Assembly: GCA_030645535.1 (NCBI GenBank)
Contig: JAUSNM010000029.1
Coordinates: 1-64,000, forward strand
Length of the DNA stretch: 64,000 nt
Direction: 5' to 3'
Origin: Gallionella sp.
Lineage (GTDB): Bacteria; Pseudomonadota; Gammaproteobacteria; Burkholderiales; Gallionellaceae
Of this stretch, positions 16,590 through 29,583 are shown in pieces; the stretch's first letter is position 1, and each line of letters opens with the position of its first letter. The notes under the pieces are model-generated. The model ran no database searches, was not told the origin of the DNA, and saw only the letters and a list, made by a program, of their open reading frames with translations. Both the position numbers and the translations under genes were made by a program.

Positions 16590-17687
16590 TTATTGATTGA
16601 TGTTCTTGTAAATAGCCTCAAGCCTCTGTTTGCTGGCATCGCTGCTTGTGCCATTCTGATCGGTGACCGACACTTCACACGACGCACCGCCGTCCTTGAC
16701 GTTCACGCGATAACGCAAACCGGTGTCTTCTTCATCTTTCCAGAACTGCAACTTATCCGTCCAGCCTTTTTCAACGTTGACGGTATGCAGGAAGTACACG
16801 CCCTTGGCGCGGTCCTTGTCTTCGACAACATAACCTGCACGTTCGATCGCAAGCCCCACACGGCGCCAGCTCTTGTCAAACGCATCATTGATGACAATCA
16901 CGCTGCTGCCGTCGAAGACTTGCAGCAGATTGGCGGCTCCCGCGGATACAGCAGCGCCCTCCGTCACGGCGGTAGCAGCCTGTACCGGGGTACCACCGAA
17001 ACGCACCATCAGACGTTGCAGCAACTCCGCTTCCAGCTCAGGATCATTCGGGCGCGATTGCCACTTGGAGGAATTCTTGTCTGCATCCAGCACTTCTTCT
17101 TTACCGCGATGGGTCACGTAAATTTCGGTGCCAGCGCCGTCCTTGGAACGTTCCAGACGAATGTGATATTGATCACGTTCACCCAACGAATACATATTGT
17201 CAAATACCTTGCCGATCACGCTTCGGATGGCACCCTGCTCGATCTTGGCACGATTTTCCGCCCAGTCTGTTTCAATGATCCCGGCAGCCTGATCCTCAGA
17301 CTGGACGGTCAAACCTGTTTCATGCAGGAATGCCTTAACCACAGGCCACACGTTTTCCGCTTTATCTTCAACCTTCAACCAGCGCTGAGTGCCATTCTTC
17401 TCCAGACTCACGCCACGAACGATCGGCAATACCGCTGCAGCGCTGCGTGCGGCGGGCGCGACTTCACCCTTGTTATAAGCGGAATAGGTTGCGACGGACT
17501 CGTCACTGCCTGCAACCTTGTAGCGATCATCCGTCTCAGGCAAGGTCAGATCAGGCGGCACTTCCAAAGAGGGCACTTGTACTGCGCCGGCACGATAATC
17601 GATGCGCTTATTGTTCAAACCCATAGCGCCACAACCGACCAACGAGATCAGCGCGACACTGGAAATTCCGGCATGCAAAACTTTCAT
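16590..17687 (-). CDS. bamC: Outer membrane assembly lipoprotein BamC
   Basis: 365 residues from an ATG with GAGGA 6 bases upstream. The lipoprotein signal ends in LISLVGCG. After the unstructured N-terminus (YRAGAVQVPSLEVPPDL, typical BamD-binding segment) come two helix-grip domains at about 110-220 and 250-365. BamC is an accessory part of the BAM complex that inserts beta-barrel proteins into the outer membrane. The start lies 8 bp after the dapA stop, the common dapA-bamC order. Confidence 0.9.
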   Translation of the reverse strand: MKVLHAGISSVALISLVGCGAMGLNNKRIDYRAGAVQVPSLEVPPDLTLPETDDRYKVAGSDESVATYSAYNKGEVAPAARSAAAVLPIVRGVSLEKNGTQRWLKVEDKAENVWPVVKAFLHETGLTVQSEDQAAGIIETDWAENRAKIEQGAIRSVIGKVFDNMYSLGERDQYHIRLERSKDGAGTEIYVTHRGKEEVLDADKNSSKWQSRPNDPELEAELLQRLMVRFGGTPVQAATAVTEGAAVSAGAANLLQVFDGSSVIVINDAFDKSWRRVGLAIERAGYVVEDKDRAKGVYFLHTVNVEKGWTDKLQFWKDEEDTGLRYRVNVKDGGASCEVSVTDQNGTSSDASKQRLEAIYKNINQ

Positions 17688-17695
17688 ATTTTTCC

Positions 17696-18595
17696 TCAAC
17701 TTAATGATGTGCCAACAGTTTCAAGTACGCCAGCCTGAAGCATGGCTTGTTCGACGACGCTGTGAGCGCCTGACGATAATGGTGTCAGCGGCAGGCGCAA
17801 GGTGTTTTTCATCCGGCCCATGCGCGCCACTGCCCATTTAACGGGGATCGGATTGGCCTCGACAAACAGATTGCGATGCAATCCCAGCAGACGGAAATTG
17901 ATTTCGCGGGCACGAAGCACCTCACCCTGCAATGCCGCCATGCACATCTCGTGCATAAGCCTGGGCGCCACATTGGCGGTGACAGAAATCGTGCCATGCG
18001 CACCCAGCAACATCAGCGCCAGCGTGCTGGCATCATCACCGCTGTATATCGCAAAATCTTTTGGCGCACGCAGCAACAGATCGCTGCCGCGCTCGATGTC
18101 ACCTGTCGCATCCTTGATGCCGACGATGTTCGGTATCTCGGCCAGGCGCAACACGGTGTCATTACTCATATCCGCCACCGTACGCCCCGGCACGTTGTAC
18201 AGAATATGCGGCATATCCACCGCTTCGGCGATGGCCTTGAAATGCAGATACAGGCCTTCCTGAGTCGGCTTATTGTAATAAGGCACCACGGAAAGCGAGG
18301 CATCGGCACCCGCCCGTTTCGCGTATGAAGCCAGTTCGATGGCCTCACGGGTACAGTTGGCCCCGGTTCCGGCGATGATGGGGATGCGCTTTGCCGCATG
18401 CTTCACCGCCTCGGCAATCAGCAATTCATGCTCTTCCAGATTAACCGTAGGCGATTCGCCGGTGGTGCCGACCACCACGATGGCATCAGTGCCCTGTTCG
18501 ATGTGAAAGTCAATCAATGCGCGAAACGATGGCAAGTCCAGGCTGCCATCTTCATGCATGGGGGTAACGATTGCAACAATACTGCCCTTGATCAT
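17696..18595 (-). CDS. dapA: 4-hydroxy-tetrahydrodipicolinate synthase
   Basis: 299 residues from ATG ([13 protein letters not shown]). It condenses pyruvate and aspartate semialdehyde in lysine/diaminopimelate synthesis. Visible are the pyruvate-binding GTTGESPT, the proton relay Tyr in YNVPGRT (about 133) and the Schiff-base Lys in GIKDATGD (about 161). A 12-residue upstream extension is in frame but is not family sequence. It is followed by bamC in the same operon. Confidence 0.95.
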   Translation of the reverse strand: MIKGSIVAIVTPMHEDGSLDLPSFRALIDFHIEQGTDAIVVVGTTGESPTVNLEEHELLIAEAVKHAAKRIPIIAGTGANCTREAIELASYAKRAGADASLSVVPYYNKPTQEGLYLHFKAIAEAVDMPHILYNVPGRTVADMSNDTVLRLAEIPNIVGIKDATGDIERGSDLLLRAPKDFAIYSGDDASTLALMLLGAHGTISVTANVAPRLMHEMCMAALQGEVLRAREINFRLLGLHRNLFVEANPIPVKWAVARMGRMKNTLRLPLTPLSSGAHSVVEQAMLQAGVLETVGTSLS

Positions 18596-18840
18596 TTTGA
18601 ATCTCATTTTCATGACAAGTAAAGGTGGCATTCTAACCTAAACCGGACAAGCCGGAACCAAAAAAGGCTTTCAAAACTGTCCACGAAATACACGAAAAGG
18701 GTTAAGCAGGCAATCCGGCGGATGCTCGCAAAATCATGAAACAAAAATCCATGGCACAGTTACACGCTCATACCAACATGAGCGACAAAAACAGGACGAC
18801 TGTGGAATAATGAGGTTACTGTTGAACTTATCGCCTCTTC

Positions 18841-19074
18841 ATGCCTGCAATCACACTCGCCACACTGAAAACTGGCGACATCGCCACTATTGTTTCGATT
18901 CATGCCGAAGAGGCATTGCATCAACGCCTGTTGGCTCTGGGCTTTCGCACCGAACGGCGAATCGAGCTGATCCGCAAAGCCAGTTTCGGCGGTCCTTTGC
19001 AAGTGCGTATCGGCACCACTGACATCCTGTTGCGGCGCACTGAAGCCGCCAAAATAAGGGTTAGAAAAACATGA
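18841..19074 (+). CDS. feoA: Ferrous iron transport protein A
   Basis: 77 residues, SH3-like FeoA fold (TLKTGDIATIVSIHAEEALH, FGGPLQVRIGTTDILLRR). It helps the FeoB transporter. Its stop overlaps the feoB start (ATGA), so the two are translationally coupled. I saw no clear Fur box in the 200 bp upstream, though regulation by iron is expected from the family. Confidence 0.92.
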   Translation: MPAITLATLKTGDIATIVSIHAEEALHQRLLALGFRTERRIELIRKASFGGPLQVRIGTTDILLRRTEAAKIRVRKT

Positions 19075-20858
19075 AGCGCGTCGCTTTACTGGGCATGCCC
19101 AATACCGGAAAGTCCACGCTGTTCAACCGCATGACCGGCGGGGCGGCACGGGTAGGTAACTGGCCGGGCATCACGGTGGAACTGCTCAGCGGAAAAATAT
19201 TGTTGGGTTCTGACATGGTGGAAGTCATCGATCTGCCCGGCATCTACGACCTGCACGGCTTCTCCGACGACGAACAAGTGGTGCGCCACTTCCTGCACGA
19301 CAACGTACCGGATCTGTCACTGGTGATCCTCAACGCCACCCAGATAGAGCGCCAGATGAGTCTGCTGCTGCAACTCAAACAGCTCAACATGAATATCGTG
19401 GTTCTGCTCAACATGTCCGATGAGGCAAAAAAATACGGCATCAGCATCGACAGCAAAAAAATGTCTGAACTGCTAGAAATGCCGGTTTTACAGCTCAGCG
19501 GCAAATATGGCACCGGCTACCAGGCGGCCTTGCAGGCTGTGACACGCGCGCTGCGCTATCCGACACCCGGCATGGCGGAAAACCTGCGCAGCCAGCTGGA
19601 ACAAGATGAACACATCGAAACCGAAATGGCGCGGGTGCTGAAACACGCCGTGCAAATTCCTGCCCGCCTGCCGTCCAATCTCACCGAGAAACTGGATGGC
19701 GTGATGCTGCACCCCTGGCTGGGGCTGCCGATCTTCTTCGGCATCATGTATCTTTTGTTTCAGGGCATCTTCTTTTTCGGCCAACCGCTGCAGACCGGCA
19801 TCGCGGATCTGTTGACCTGGCTGCGCGAAACAGCCATCGCTCCGTCGCTCTCCGGCCTGCCGCCAGTGTTGCAAGGCTTGTTGCTGGATGGCATTTACAA
19901 CGGCGTTGCGACCGTCGCCGCATTCGTGCCGATCATCGTGCTGTTCTTCCTGCTGATGGCCATCGTCGAGGACAGCGGCTATTTGTCGCGCGCAGCGTTC
20001 CTGATGGATGCCCTGATGGCCAGAATGGGACTGGACGGGCGAGGCTTCGTGATGCTGTTGATGGGCTTCGGCTGCAACGTGCCGGCGCTGATGGGAACGC
20101 GCGTGATGCGCTCCCGCTCCATGCGGCTGTTGACCATGCTGGTGATCCCGTTCTCGCTGTGCTCGGCGCGCTTGCAGGTATTCGTATTCATCACCGCAGC
20201 GCTGTTTTCAGCGAAGGCAGCCCCGCTGGTGCTGTTCAGCCTGTACATGTTCAGTTTCGCTGCCGCGATTCTGACCGCGCTGCTGTTCAAGGGACAATTT
20301 GCGAACAGCGAACCGTTCGTGCTGGAACTCCCCCCCTACCGCTTCCCCACCGCGCGCCAGATGATGCTGCGTGGCTGGCTGGAAGTCTCTCAATTTCTGC
20401 GCCGCGCCAGCACCTTCATCATCGCCGGCGTGGTGCTGGTCTGGCTGCTCACCCACTTGCCATTTTCAGCCGTACCTGCCGGCCCTGACACGCTGTCGGG
20501 CATGATAGGCAGCCTGCTGCATCCGTTCTTCGCACCGATTGGCATCAACGAACAACTCACCATCGCGCTGATTTTCGGCTTTGTCGCCAAGGAAATTGTC
20601 ATCGGCTCGCTGGCGGTGATCTACGGCCTGACAGGCTCATCGCTCGGCAGCGCACTGGCCCAGCAACTGGACTGGGTGCAGGCCTACAGTTTCATGCTGT
20701 TCACGCTGATCTACACGCCCTGCCTGTCCGCCATTGCCACGTTGAAAAGCGAATCAAAAAGCAACAGCTTCACGCTGTTTGCGATAGGCTGGTCACTGGC
20801 ACTGGCCTGGCTGGTCAGCTTTATTTTTTATCAGTGTGCGCGGGCGCTGGGCTACTAG
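19071..20858 (+). CDS. feoB: Ferrous iron transporter FeoB (short form)
   Basis: 595 residues. The N-terminal G domain has G1 GMPNTGKST, G3 DLPGIYD and G4 NMSD, followed by a helical linker and about eight membrane segments with the two Gate motifs (around FVPIIVLFFLLMAIVEDSGY and FSLCSARLQVFVFI). It takes up Fe(II) across the inner membrane. It is about 170 residues shorter than E. coli FeoB but appears complete: it ends after a last membrane helix. This is a known short variant in betaproteobacteria. Confidence 0.93.
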   Translation: MKRVALLGMPNTGKSTLFNRMTGGAARVGNWPGITVELLSGKILLGSDMVEVIDLPGIYDLHGFSDDEQVVRHFLHDNVPDLSLVILNATQIERQMSLLLQLKQLNMNIVVLLNMSDEAKKYGISIDSKKMSELLEMPVLQLSGKYGTGYQAALQAVTRALRYPTPGMAENLRSQLEQDEHIETEMARVLKHAVQIPARLPSNLTEKLDGVMLHPWLGLPIFFGIMYLLFQGIFFFGQPLQTGIADLLTWLRETAIAPSLSGLPPVLQGLLLDGIYNGVATVAAFVPIIVLFFLLMAIVEDSGYLSRAAFLMDALMARMGLDGRGFVMLLMGFGCNVPALMGTRVMRSRSMRLLTMLVIPFSLCSARLQVFVFITAALFSAKAAPLVLFSLYMFSFAAAILTALLFKGQFANSEPFVLELPPYRFPTARQMMLRGWLEVSQFLRRASTFIIAGVVLVWLLTHLPFSAVPAGPDTLSGMIGSLLHPFFAPIGINEQLTIALIFGFVAKEIVIGSLAVIYGLTGSSLGSALAQQLDWVQAYSFMLFTLIYTPCLSAIATLKSESKSNSFTLFAIGWSLALAWLVSFIFYQCARALGY

Positions 20859-20875
20859 CGCCAACCCGGCATGCG

Positions 20876-21208
20876 TTATTTGACGGCGGCGGAAACGGAC
20901 GATGAAACCGCCAGCTTTTCGGTTAGTCTATTTGCTGACTCATCCAGAATCTGAAAAAACACCTCGTCACTTTTAACCATTCCCAGTTCACTGCGCGCAC
21001 GCTCTTCGATCGCTTCGGTGCCTTGCTTCAAATCCCGCACTTCTGCGTCCAGCAAGGCATTGCGTGCCTGCGTTTTTTCATTGACCTGCTGCTGCGCTTC
21101 GACCTGATGATGCAAGTCCCATACCTTCAGCCAGCCGCCGCGACCCAGCCAAAGCGGGTACTGCAGCAGCAACAGCAGAGCGATCAGTACCAGTGTGATG
21201 ATTCTCAT
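20876..21208 (-). CDS. ftsB: Cell division protein FtsB
   Basis: 110 residues. One N-terminal membrane helix ([20 protein letters not shown]) is followed by a coiled coil ([20 protein letters not shown]) and a short conserved C-terminus ([20 protein letters not shown]). FtsB links FtsQ and FtsL in the divisome. It lies downstream of eno, the usual order, with a terminator-like hairpin between that probably attenuates rather than blocks read-through. Confidence 0.9.
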   Translation of the reverse strand: MRIITLVLIALLLLLQYPLWLGRGGWLKVWDLHHQVEAQQQVNEKTQARNALLDAEVRDLKQGTEAIEERARSELGMVKSDEVFFQILDESANRLTEKLAVSSSVSAAVK

Positions 21209-21261
21209 ATATGCAGGATGAGTCTTTAGATTTCGATCAGGGGCACGAAATCTTCCATAAT

Positions 21262-21291
21262 AAAAAACGCCCCGAGCCTTAAGCCCAGGGC
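21262..21291 (-). terminator. Terminator/attenuator between eno and ftsB
   Basis: On the minus strand GCCCTGGGC, loop TTAAG, GCTCGGGGC is followed by GTTTTTT. It lies after the eno stop, so it should reduce transcription into ftsB. Confidence 0.7.
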
Positions 21292-21320
21292 GAATGACGA
21301 ATTACTGAACCAAACCTCTC

Positions 21321-22628
<1,308 letters not shown>

Positions 22629-22664
22629 TCAGAATTCTATAAAATCAATAAGTTACGATAGGTA

Positions 22665-23516
22665 TTAACAATTCTTCAAATCAACCGTTTCTTCAATCAA
22701 TCCCTGCTGCTTGACGGTTTGATCCAGCACCATCAGCGTCTTCAACAGCGCCTTGAGATGACCCAGCGGAAAGGCGTTTGGCCCGTCCGACAGCGCCTGT
22801 GACGGATTCGGATGTGTCTCCATGAACAAGCCGGAAATCCCGGCAGCCACTGCCGCACGCGCCAGCACGGGAACGAATTCACGCTGCCCGCCCGACACAG
22901 TCCCCTGCCCTCCCGGCAACTGCACAGAATGCGTGGCATCGAACACCACCGGGCATCCGGTATTGCGCATCACCGCCAGCGAGCGCATGTCCGACACCAG
23001 GTTGTTATAACCGAATGAAGCGCCGCGCTCACAGACCATGATGTTATCCAGTCCGCTGGCCTCGCGCGCCTTCTCGACCACATTCTGCATATCCCATGGC
23101 GACAAAAACTGCCCCTTCTTGATATTCACAGGTTTCCCGCAACGCGCCACGGCATGAATGAAATCGGTCTGCCGGCACAAAAACGCCGGCGTCTGCAACA
23201 CATCCACAACGGAGGCTACCGGTTCGATTTCTTCGATGCTGTGCACGTCGGTCAACACCGACACGCCGAGCTGCGCCTTCACTTCACTCAGGATCTGCAA
23301 TCCGGCATCCAGGCCAAAGCCGCGAAAGGATTTGCCCGAACTGCGATTAGCCTTGTCGTATGAGGACTTGTAGATGAAGGGCAGGTTCAGCTCGCGACAC
23401 ATCTCCTGCAAGGCGCCCGCCGTATCGATCGCCATTTGCCTGGACTCGATCACGCAAGGACCCGCGATCAGAAATAACGGCTGGTTCAGACCTGCTTCAA
23501 AATTGCATAACTTCAT
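22665..23516 (-). CDS. kdsA: KDO-8-phosphate synthase
   Basis: 283 residues from the ATG preceded by AAAGGTGG. It condenses phosphoenolpyruvate with arabinose-5-phosphate to make KDO-8-phosphate for lipopolysaccharide. It shows [21 protein letters not shown] and [12 protein letters not shown]. An in-frame ATG 8 codons upstream overlaps the pyrG 3' end and lacks a better site. It begins 13 bp after pyrG ends. Confidence 0.95.
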   Translation of the reverse strand: MKLCNFEAGLNQPLFLIAGPCVIESRQMAIDTAGALQEMCRELNLPFIYKSSYDKANRSSGKSFRGFGLDAGLQILSEVKAQLGVSVLTDVHSIEEIEPVASVVDVLQTPAFLCRQTDFIHAVARCGKPVNIKKGQFLSPWDMQNVVEKAREASGLDNIMVCERGASFGYNNLVSDMRSLAVMRNTGCPVVFDATHSVQLPGGQGTVSGGQREFVPVLARAAVAAGISGLFMETHPNPSQALSDGPNAFPLGHLKALLKTLMVLDQTVKQQGLIEETVDLKNC

Positions 23517-23529
23517 GCTACCACCTTTA

Positions 23530-25323
<1,794 letters not shown>

Positions 25324-27183
25324 TCACCCGTACGACCCGGCAAAACAGACTTGATTGCGCCCGTTTCTTTTCGCCTGATACATCGCCATATCCGCCGACC
25401 TGATCAGGTCAACCTGGCTGGACTCACTCCCTGCAAACAGCATCACCCCCAGACTCGACGTGCATTGATGTTCGACCGCAGCGACATCGACATGACCGTT
25501 ATTGCTTTTCAGCACATAAATTTCAGCCAGAGCGGCGCCGATCTTTTCGGCGATGCGGCGAGCCTCAGCTGCGGATTTTTCCCGATCTGCATCCAGCTTA
25601 CTGAGTATCGCCACAAACTCATCCCCGCCGAAACGTGCGACCGTATCCACTTCCCGCACACAACCACTGATACGCTTCGCGACCTCAATGAGCAGCGCAT
25701 CGCCCATGGCATGTCCATGTAAATCATTGAGCGGTTTAAAATTATCGAGATCAAGATATATCAAAGCGCCATAATATCCGCCACGTTTGCAGGCAGCCAT
25801 CGCCTGGGTCAAACGGTCATTCAGCAAGCGGCGGTTCGGCAATAGCGTCAGGGAGTCATAAAAAGCCAGGCTGCGCATCTCCTCCTCTGCCAGCTTGCGC
25901 TCAGTAATGTCATGGGACACGACCAACACCAGCAAAGGCTTGCCCTGATCATCCCGGATCAGGCCACCTCGGGATTCCATCGTATGAATGCTGCCGTCCG
26001 GCAAAACGAAACGAAATTCCGCCTGTTTGCCAATACCGGTCGCTATCGTTTCATTGAACAATTCTTTAATGCGCTCACGGTCATCGGGATGTATATCGGC
26101 AAAGCTGTCAGAGTGACGCAGGGCAGCAGGATCGCCAAAAAGCTTGCCATAGGATTGGCTATTGTAAAGACGCCGACCATTCAGATCGAGCACGGCGATG
26201 AAATCATCAATCCCTTCGGCAATCGCGCGAAAGAATTCTTCATGCGCGCTCAGCACCTCCTTGTCGCGTTTTTCGGTGCTGATATAGGTCGCCAGCAATA
26301 TCCCGACCACGGACAGCGTGATGATATAAAACCAGAAATGGAGCAACTGCGTCTGCACCAGGTCGTCTTCGAACAGGCCGATGTGGCTATAGGCGCCCAG
26401 CAGCGACTGCACTGCGACCATGACCAGAACCAGCAATACGCCATGCACTCCCAGACGCACTGCTGCCCAGGTAATGAACAGGAACATCCAGAAGCCTCTT
26501 AAAAAAGGACCGAGCGTGTCGTGGAACCAGCCAAGAAACAGAACTTGCCCTGCCAGGAATACCAGAACAAAAAACATGACAATCTCGGCTTGTCGCTTAA
26601 ACCCCGACCAGTCGGCAGGCAACTGGCGCCAAACCAGAATCAACGGCGCAATGAGAACCACCCCCAGCACATCGCCCATCCACCAGTACAACATTTCAAT
26701 CAAATAATTATCAGGGGTATAAATTCCCGCGATCAGCAACACCGTAGGTCCTGTCGCCGCACCGATGAAACCGGCGACGCAGCCCCCCAATAAAATCAGG
26801 CGGGCGTAATCACGCGATGAACGCAGCTGCACATCAAACTTGCTGGCATGTGTCAACAGCCAGGCCCCGGCCAATGCCTCCAGGGTATTGCCCGCAGCAA
26901 TGGGGACGGGCGTCCAGATTGAACTATCCGCCAGAACATGGGTCAGCAATGCCCCGAGAAATACACCCCATGCATAACGTCTGCCGCCCAACAGCAGCAC
27001 AGCCAGCGCCAGGCCGCTTGACGGCCAGAGCACACTCGCGATGGTGCTGGTGAAATAGCCATGAACGATACTGGCCAGCAACAGATAGACGGCTGCAACA
27101 CCGAGATTCATCAACAGCAATGAATAGCGATGCATGCACGGGCTTATCTGGGGAGGTTCTACTTCATTATCACCGTTTGCCAT
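25324..27183 (-). CDS. MASE1-PAS-GGDEF membrane diguanylate cyclase
   Basis: About 619 residues. Residues ~20-300 contain eight or so membrane helices of the MASE1 sensor type (VLWPSSGLALAVLLLGGRR), followed by a PAS domain (DDFIAVLDLNGRRLYN, with a PAC tail LVLVVSHDITERKLAEEEM) and a GGDEF domain. The active site reads ARFGGDEFVAIL, and a canonical inhibitory site RxxD (REVD) lies five residues before it, so the enzyme should be active and feedback-inhibited by c-di-GMP. The start is the ATG with GAGGGG upstream. The ligand is unknown. Confidence 0.9.
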   Translation of the reverse strand: MANGDNEVEPPQISPCMHRYSLLLMNLGVAAVYLLLASIVHGYFTSTIASVLWPSSGLALAVLLLGGRRYAWGVFLGALLTHVLADSSIWTPVPIAAGNTLEALAGAWLLTHASKFDVQLRSSRDYARLILLGGCVAGFIGAATGPTVLLIAGIYTPDNYLIEMLYWWMGDVLGVVLIAPLILVWRQLPADWSGFKRQAEIVMFFVLVFLAGQVLFLGWFHDTLGPFLRGFWMFLFITWAAVRLGVHGVLLVLVMVAVQSLLGAYSHIGLFEDDLVQTQLLHFWFYIITLSVVGILLATYISTEKRDKEVLSAHEEFFRAIAEGIDDFIAVLDLNGRRLYNSQSYGKLFGDPAALRHSDSFADIHPDDRERIKELFNETIATGIGKQAEFRFVLPDGSIHTMESRGGLIRDDQGKPLLVLVVSHDITERKLAEEEMRSLAFYDSLTLLPNRRLLNDRLTQAMAACKRGGYYGALIYLDLDNFKPLNDLHGHAMGDALLIEVAKRISGCVREVDTVARFGGDEFVAILSKLDADREKSAAEARRIAEKIGAALAEIYVLKSNNGHVDVAAVEHQCTSSLGVMLFAGSESSQVDLIRSADMAMYQAKRNGRNQVCFAGSYG

Positions 27184-27370
27184 TGCCAATCCCCCTCGAG
27201 ATCCTAACTCGTGGCACTCTACACCTTGTCAGAACGATTTAATATAGAACAAAAGACATAGGCAGTTTCAAAAAACCTGTTTTCATCGGGATTGCCGTGT
27301 AATGATTGACAGGTATGGACAACTACATTCACAATATTTTATAAGTCACGCACCAATCCCAGGAGATCAC

Positions 27371-29338
27371 ATGTCCAACATCCAGTCTGTAATGCACGAA
27401 AACCGTGTTTTCAATCCTTCTGACGAATTCGTCAAACAGGCCAATATATCCGGTATGGCGGCATATCAGGCACTTTGCCTTGAAGCTTCGCAGGATTACA
27501 CCGGCTTCTGGGGTCGGCTGGCGCGCGAAACGTTGCAATGGAAAAAACCGTTCACCAAAGTGCTGGACGAGAGCAATGCACCGTTCTACAAGTGGTTTGA
27601 AGACGGCGAACTGAATGTTTCGTACAACTGTCTGGATACGCATCTCGCAACGCAGGCTGATAAGACCGCGATCATTTTCGAGGCGGATGATGGCAAAGTT
27701 ACAAAAATCAATTACCGCGATTTGCACGCACGCGTGTGCCAGTTTGCCAACGGCCTGAAGTCGCGCGGCATCAAAAAAGGCGATCGCGTCGTCATTTACA
27801 TGCCGATGAGTATCGAGGCCGTGATCGCGATGCAAGGCTGCGCGCGTATCGGTGCGATTCATTCGGTGGTGTTTGGCGGCTTTTCATCCAAGAGCCTGCA
27901 TGAGCGCATCACCGATGCAACAGCCTGCGCCGTGATTACGTCTGATGCGCAACTGCGCGGGGGCCGCGTAATGCCGCTCAAACCGGCAGTTGACGAAGCG
28001 CTGACACTGGGCGGATGCGAAGGTGTACACAGCGTCATCGTTTATCAGCGCGCCGCCTGTGACACGGCCTGGAATGCAGCAAACAACATCTGGTGGCATG
28101 ACCTGGTCGCGAATCAGAGCAGCGTCTGTGAACCCGAATGGGTAGGCGCGGAACATCCGCTGTTCATCCTCTACACGTCCGGTTCTACCGGCACACCCAA
28201 AGGCGTACAACACTCCAGCGGCGGCTATTTGCTCGGCGCGATGATCTCCATGCAATGGGTGTTCGACTACAAGGAGTCCGACGTCTTCTGGTGTACGGCC
28301 GATGTAGGCTGGATCACCGGTCACAGCTATGTGGCCTACGGCCCGCTGGCGATGGGCGGCACGCAAGTGATATTCGAGGGGGTGCCAACTTATCCTGACG
28401 CCGGACGCTTCTGGAAAATGATTCAGGATCACAAGGTCACCACCTTCTACACCGCACCCACCGCAATCCGCTCGCTGATCAAGCTGGGCGGCGAGCTGCC
28501 CAAACAGTACGACTTGTCCAGCCTGCGCCTGTTAGGCTCGGTGGGCGAGCCGATCAATCCGGAAGCCTGGATGTGGTATTACAACACCGTCGGTGGCGCA
28601 CGCTGCCCGATCGTGGACACCTGGTGGCAGACTGAAACCGGCTGCCACATGATCGCGCCGCTGCCAGGCGCGATGCCGATCAAGCCCGGCACCTGCACGC
28701 TGCCGCTGCCAGGCATCATGGCTACCATCGTCAATGAAGCGGGCGACGAAGTATTCGATCAGCATGGCGGCTTTCTGGTCATCAAACGTCCCTTCCCGTC
28801 GCAGATTCGCACCATCTGGGGCGATCCTGTGCGTTACCAAAAAGGCTATTTCCCGGAAGAGATGCACGGCGCCTATCTGGCGGGGGACTCTGCACACCGC
28901 GATGAAGATGGCTATTTCTGGATCATGGGGCGCATCGACGATGTACTGAATGTCTCCGGCCACCGTCTGGGTACGATGGAAATCGAATCTGCGCTCGCCG
29001 CCAATCCGCTGGTCGCAGAAGCAGCCGTCGTCGGGCGCCCTCATGAGATCAAGGGAGAATCCGTGGTCGCCTTCGTCGTGCTCAAGGGCGCGCACCCTGA
29101 CACACCTGAAAAAGCCCGTGAAATCGCCGAAATGCTGCGTAACTGGGTGGGCCATGAAATCGGCCCGATTGCCAAGCCCGATGAAATCCGCTTCGGTGAA
29201 AACCTGCCCAAGACACGCTCAGGCAAGATCATGCGCCGCCTGTTACGCGCCATCGCCAAGGGAGAAGAGATCACCCAGGACGTCTCCACGCTGGAAAACC
29301 CCGCCATTCTGGAGCAACTTAAAAACGCGGTTAGATAA
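27371..29338 (+). CDS. acs: Acetyl-CoA synthetase
   Basis: 655 residues from ATG with AGGAG 6 bases upstream. It activates acetate with ATP and CoA through acetyl-AMP. Motifs seen: [14 protein letters not shown] (AMP/ATP loop), [10 protein letters not shown], and [11 protein letters not shown], whose Lys is the known acetylation site for control by protein acetyltransferases. The last residues [13 protein letters not shown] are repeated, with other codons, 24 bp after the stop (see separate entry). Confidence 0.96.
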   Translation: MSNIQSVMHENRVFNPSDEFVKQANISGMAAYQALCLEASQDYTGFWGRLARETLQWKKPFTKVLDESNAPFYKWFEDGELNVSYNCLDTHLATQADKTAIIFEADDGKVTKINYRDLHARVCQFANGLKSRGIKKGDRVVIYMPMSIEAVIAMQGCARIGAIHSVVFGGFSSKSLHERITDATACAVITSDAQLRGGRVMPLKPAVDEALTLGGCEGVHSVIVYQRAACDTAWNAANNIWWHDLVANQSSVCEPEWVGAEHPLFILYTSGSTGTPKGVQHSSGGYLLGAMISMQWVFDYKESDVFWCTADVGWITGHSYVAYGPLAMGGTQVIFEGVPTYPDAGRFWKMIQDHKVTTFYTAPTAIRSLIKLGGELPKQYDLSSLRLLGSVGEPINPEAWMWYYNTVGGARCPIVDTWWQTETGCHMIAPLPGAMPIKPGTCTLPLPGIMATIVNEAGDEVFDQHGGFLVIKRPFPSQIRTIWGDPVRYQKGYFPEEMHGAYLAGDSAHRDEDGYFWIMGRIDDVLNVSGHRLGTMEIESALAANPLVAEAAVVGRPHEIKGESVVAFVVLKGAHPDTPEKAREIAEMLRNWVGHEIGPIAKPDEIRFGENLPKTRSGKIMRRLLRAIAKGEEITQDVSTLENPAILEQLKNAVR

Positions 29339-29361
29339 TGGCGGGGTTTCGGCGCAGTCAA

Positions 29362-29403
29362 AACCCAGCGATCTTGGAGCAGTTGAAGAATGCTGTGAGA
29401 TAG
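29362..29403 (+). pseudogene. Second copy of the acs C-terminal tail
   Basis: In frame this segment reads [13 protein letters not shown]-stop, identical in protein to the end of the intact acs gene 24 bp upstream, but about one third of the third-codon bases differ (for example CTG/TTG, CAA/CAG, AAC/AAT, GCG/GCT, GTT/GTG). Only the last 13 codons and stop are left. I infer the remnant tail of a diverged acs allele. Confidence 0.85.
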
Positions 29404-29428
29404 GAATATTTGGTTTTTGGCGCAGACT

Positions 29429-29454
29429 AACGCCCGCACCAGCGGGCGTTTTTT
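29429..29454 (+). terminator. Intrinsic terminator after acs
   Basis: AACGCCCGC, loop ACCA, GCGGGCGTT, then TTTT. It lies after the leftover acs tail and so probably belonged to that older allele and now serves the present acs gene. Confidence 0.9.
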
Positions 29455-29583
29455 CGTAGTCAGGCTCCGCCACCTCGATCCTTGATCCTCCACTCCTCGC
29501 TTCGCTCTCCTCAATCCCGAATTAGATTGACCTGCCCCCGAAAAGTCGGCTATCCTTCCAAGGTTTTTCCGTCTTCCCGGGCT

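Noticed and set aside
18700-18840. Fur box upstream of feoA
   Set aside because: No sequence close to the GATAATGATAATCATTATC pattern is seen; iron control may exist but cannot be supported here.
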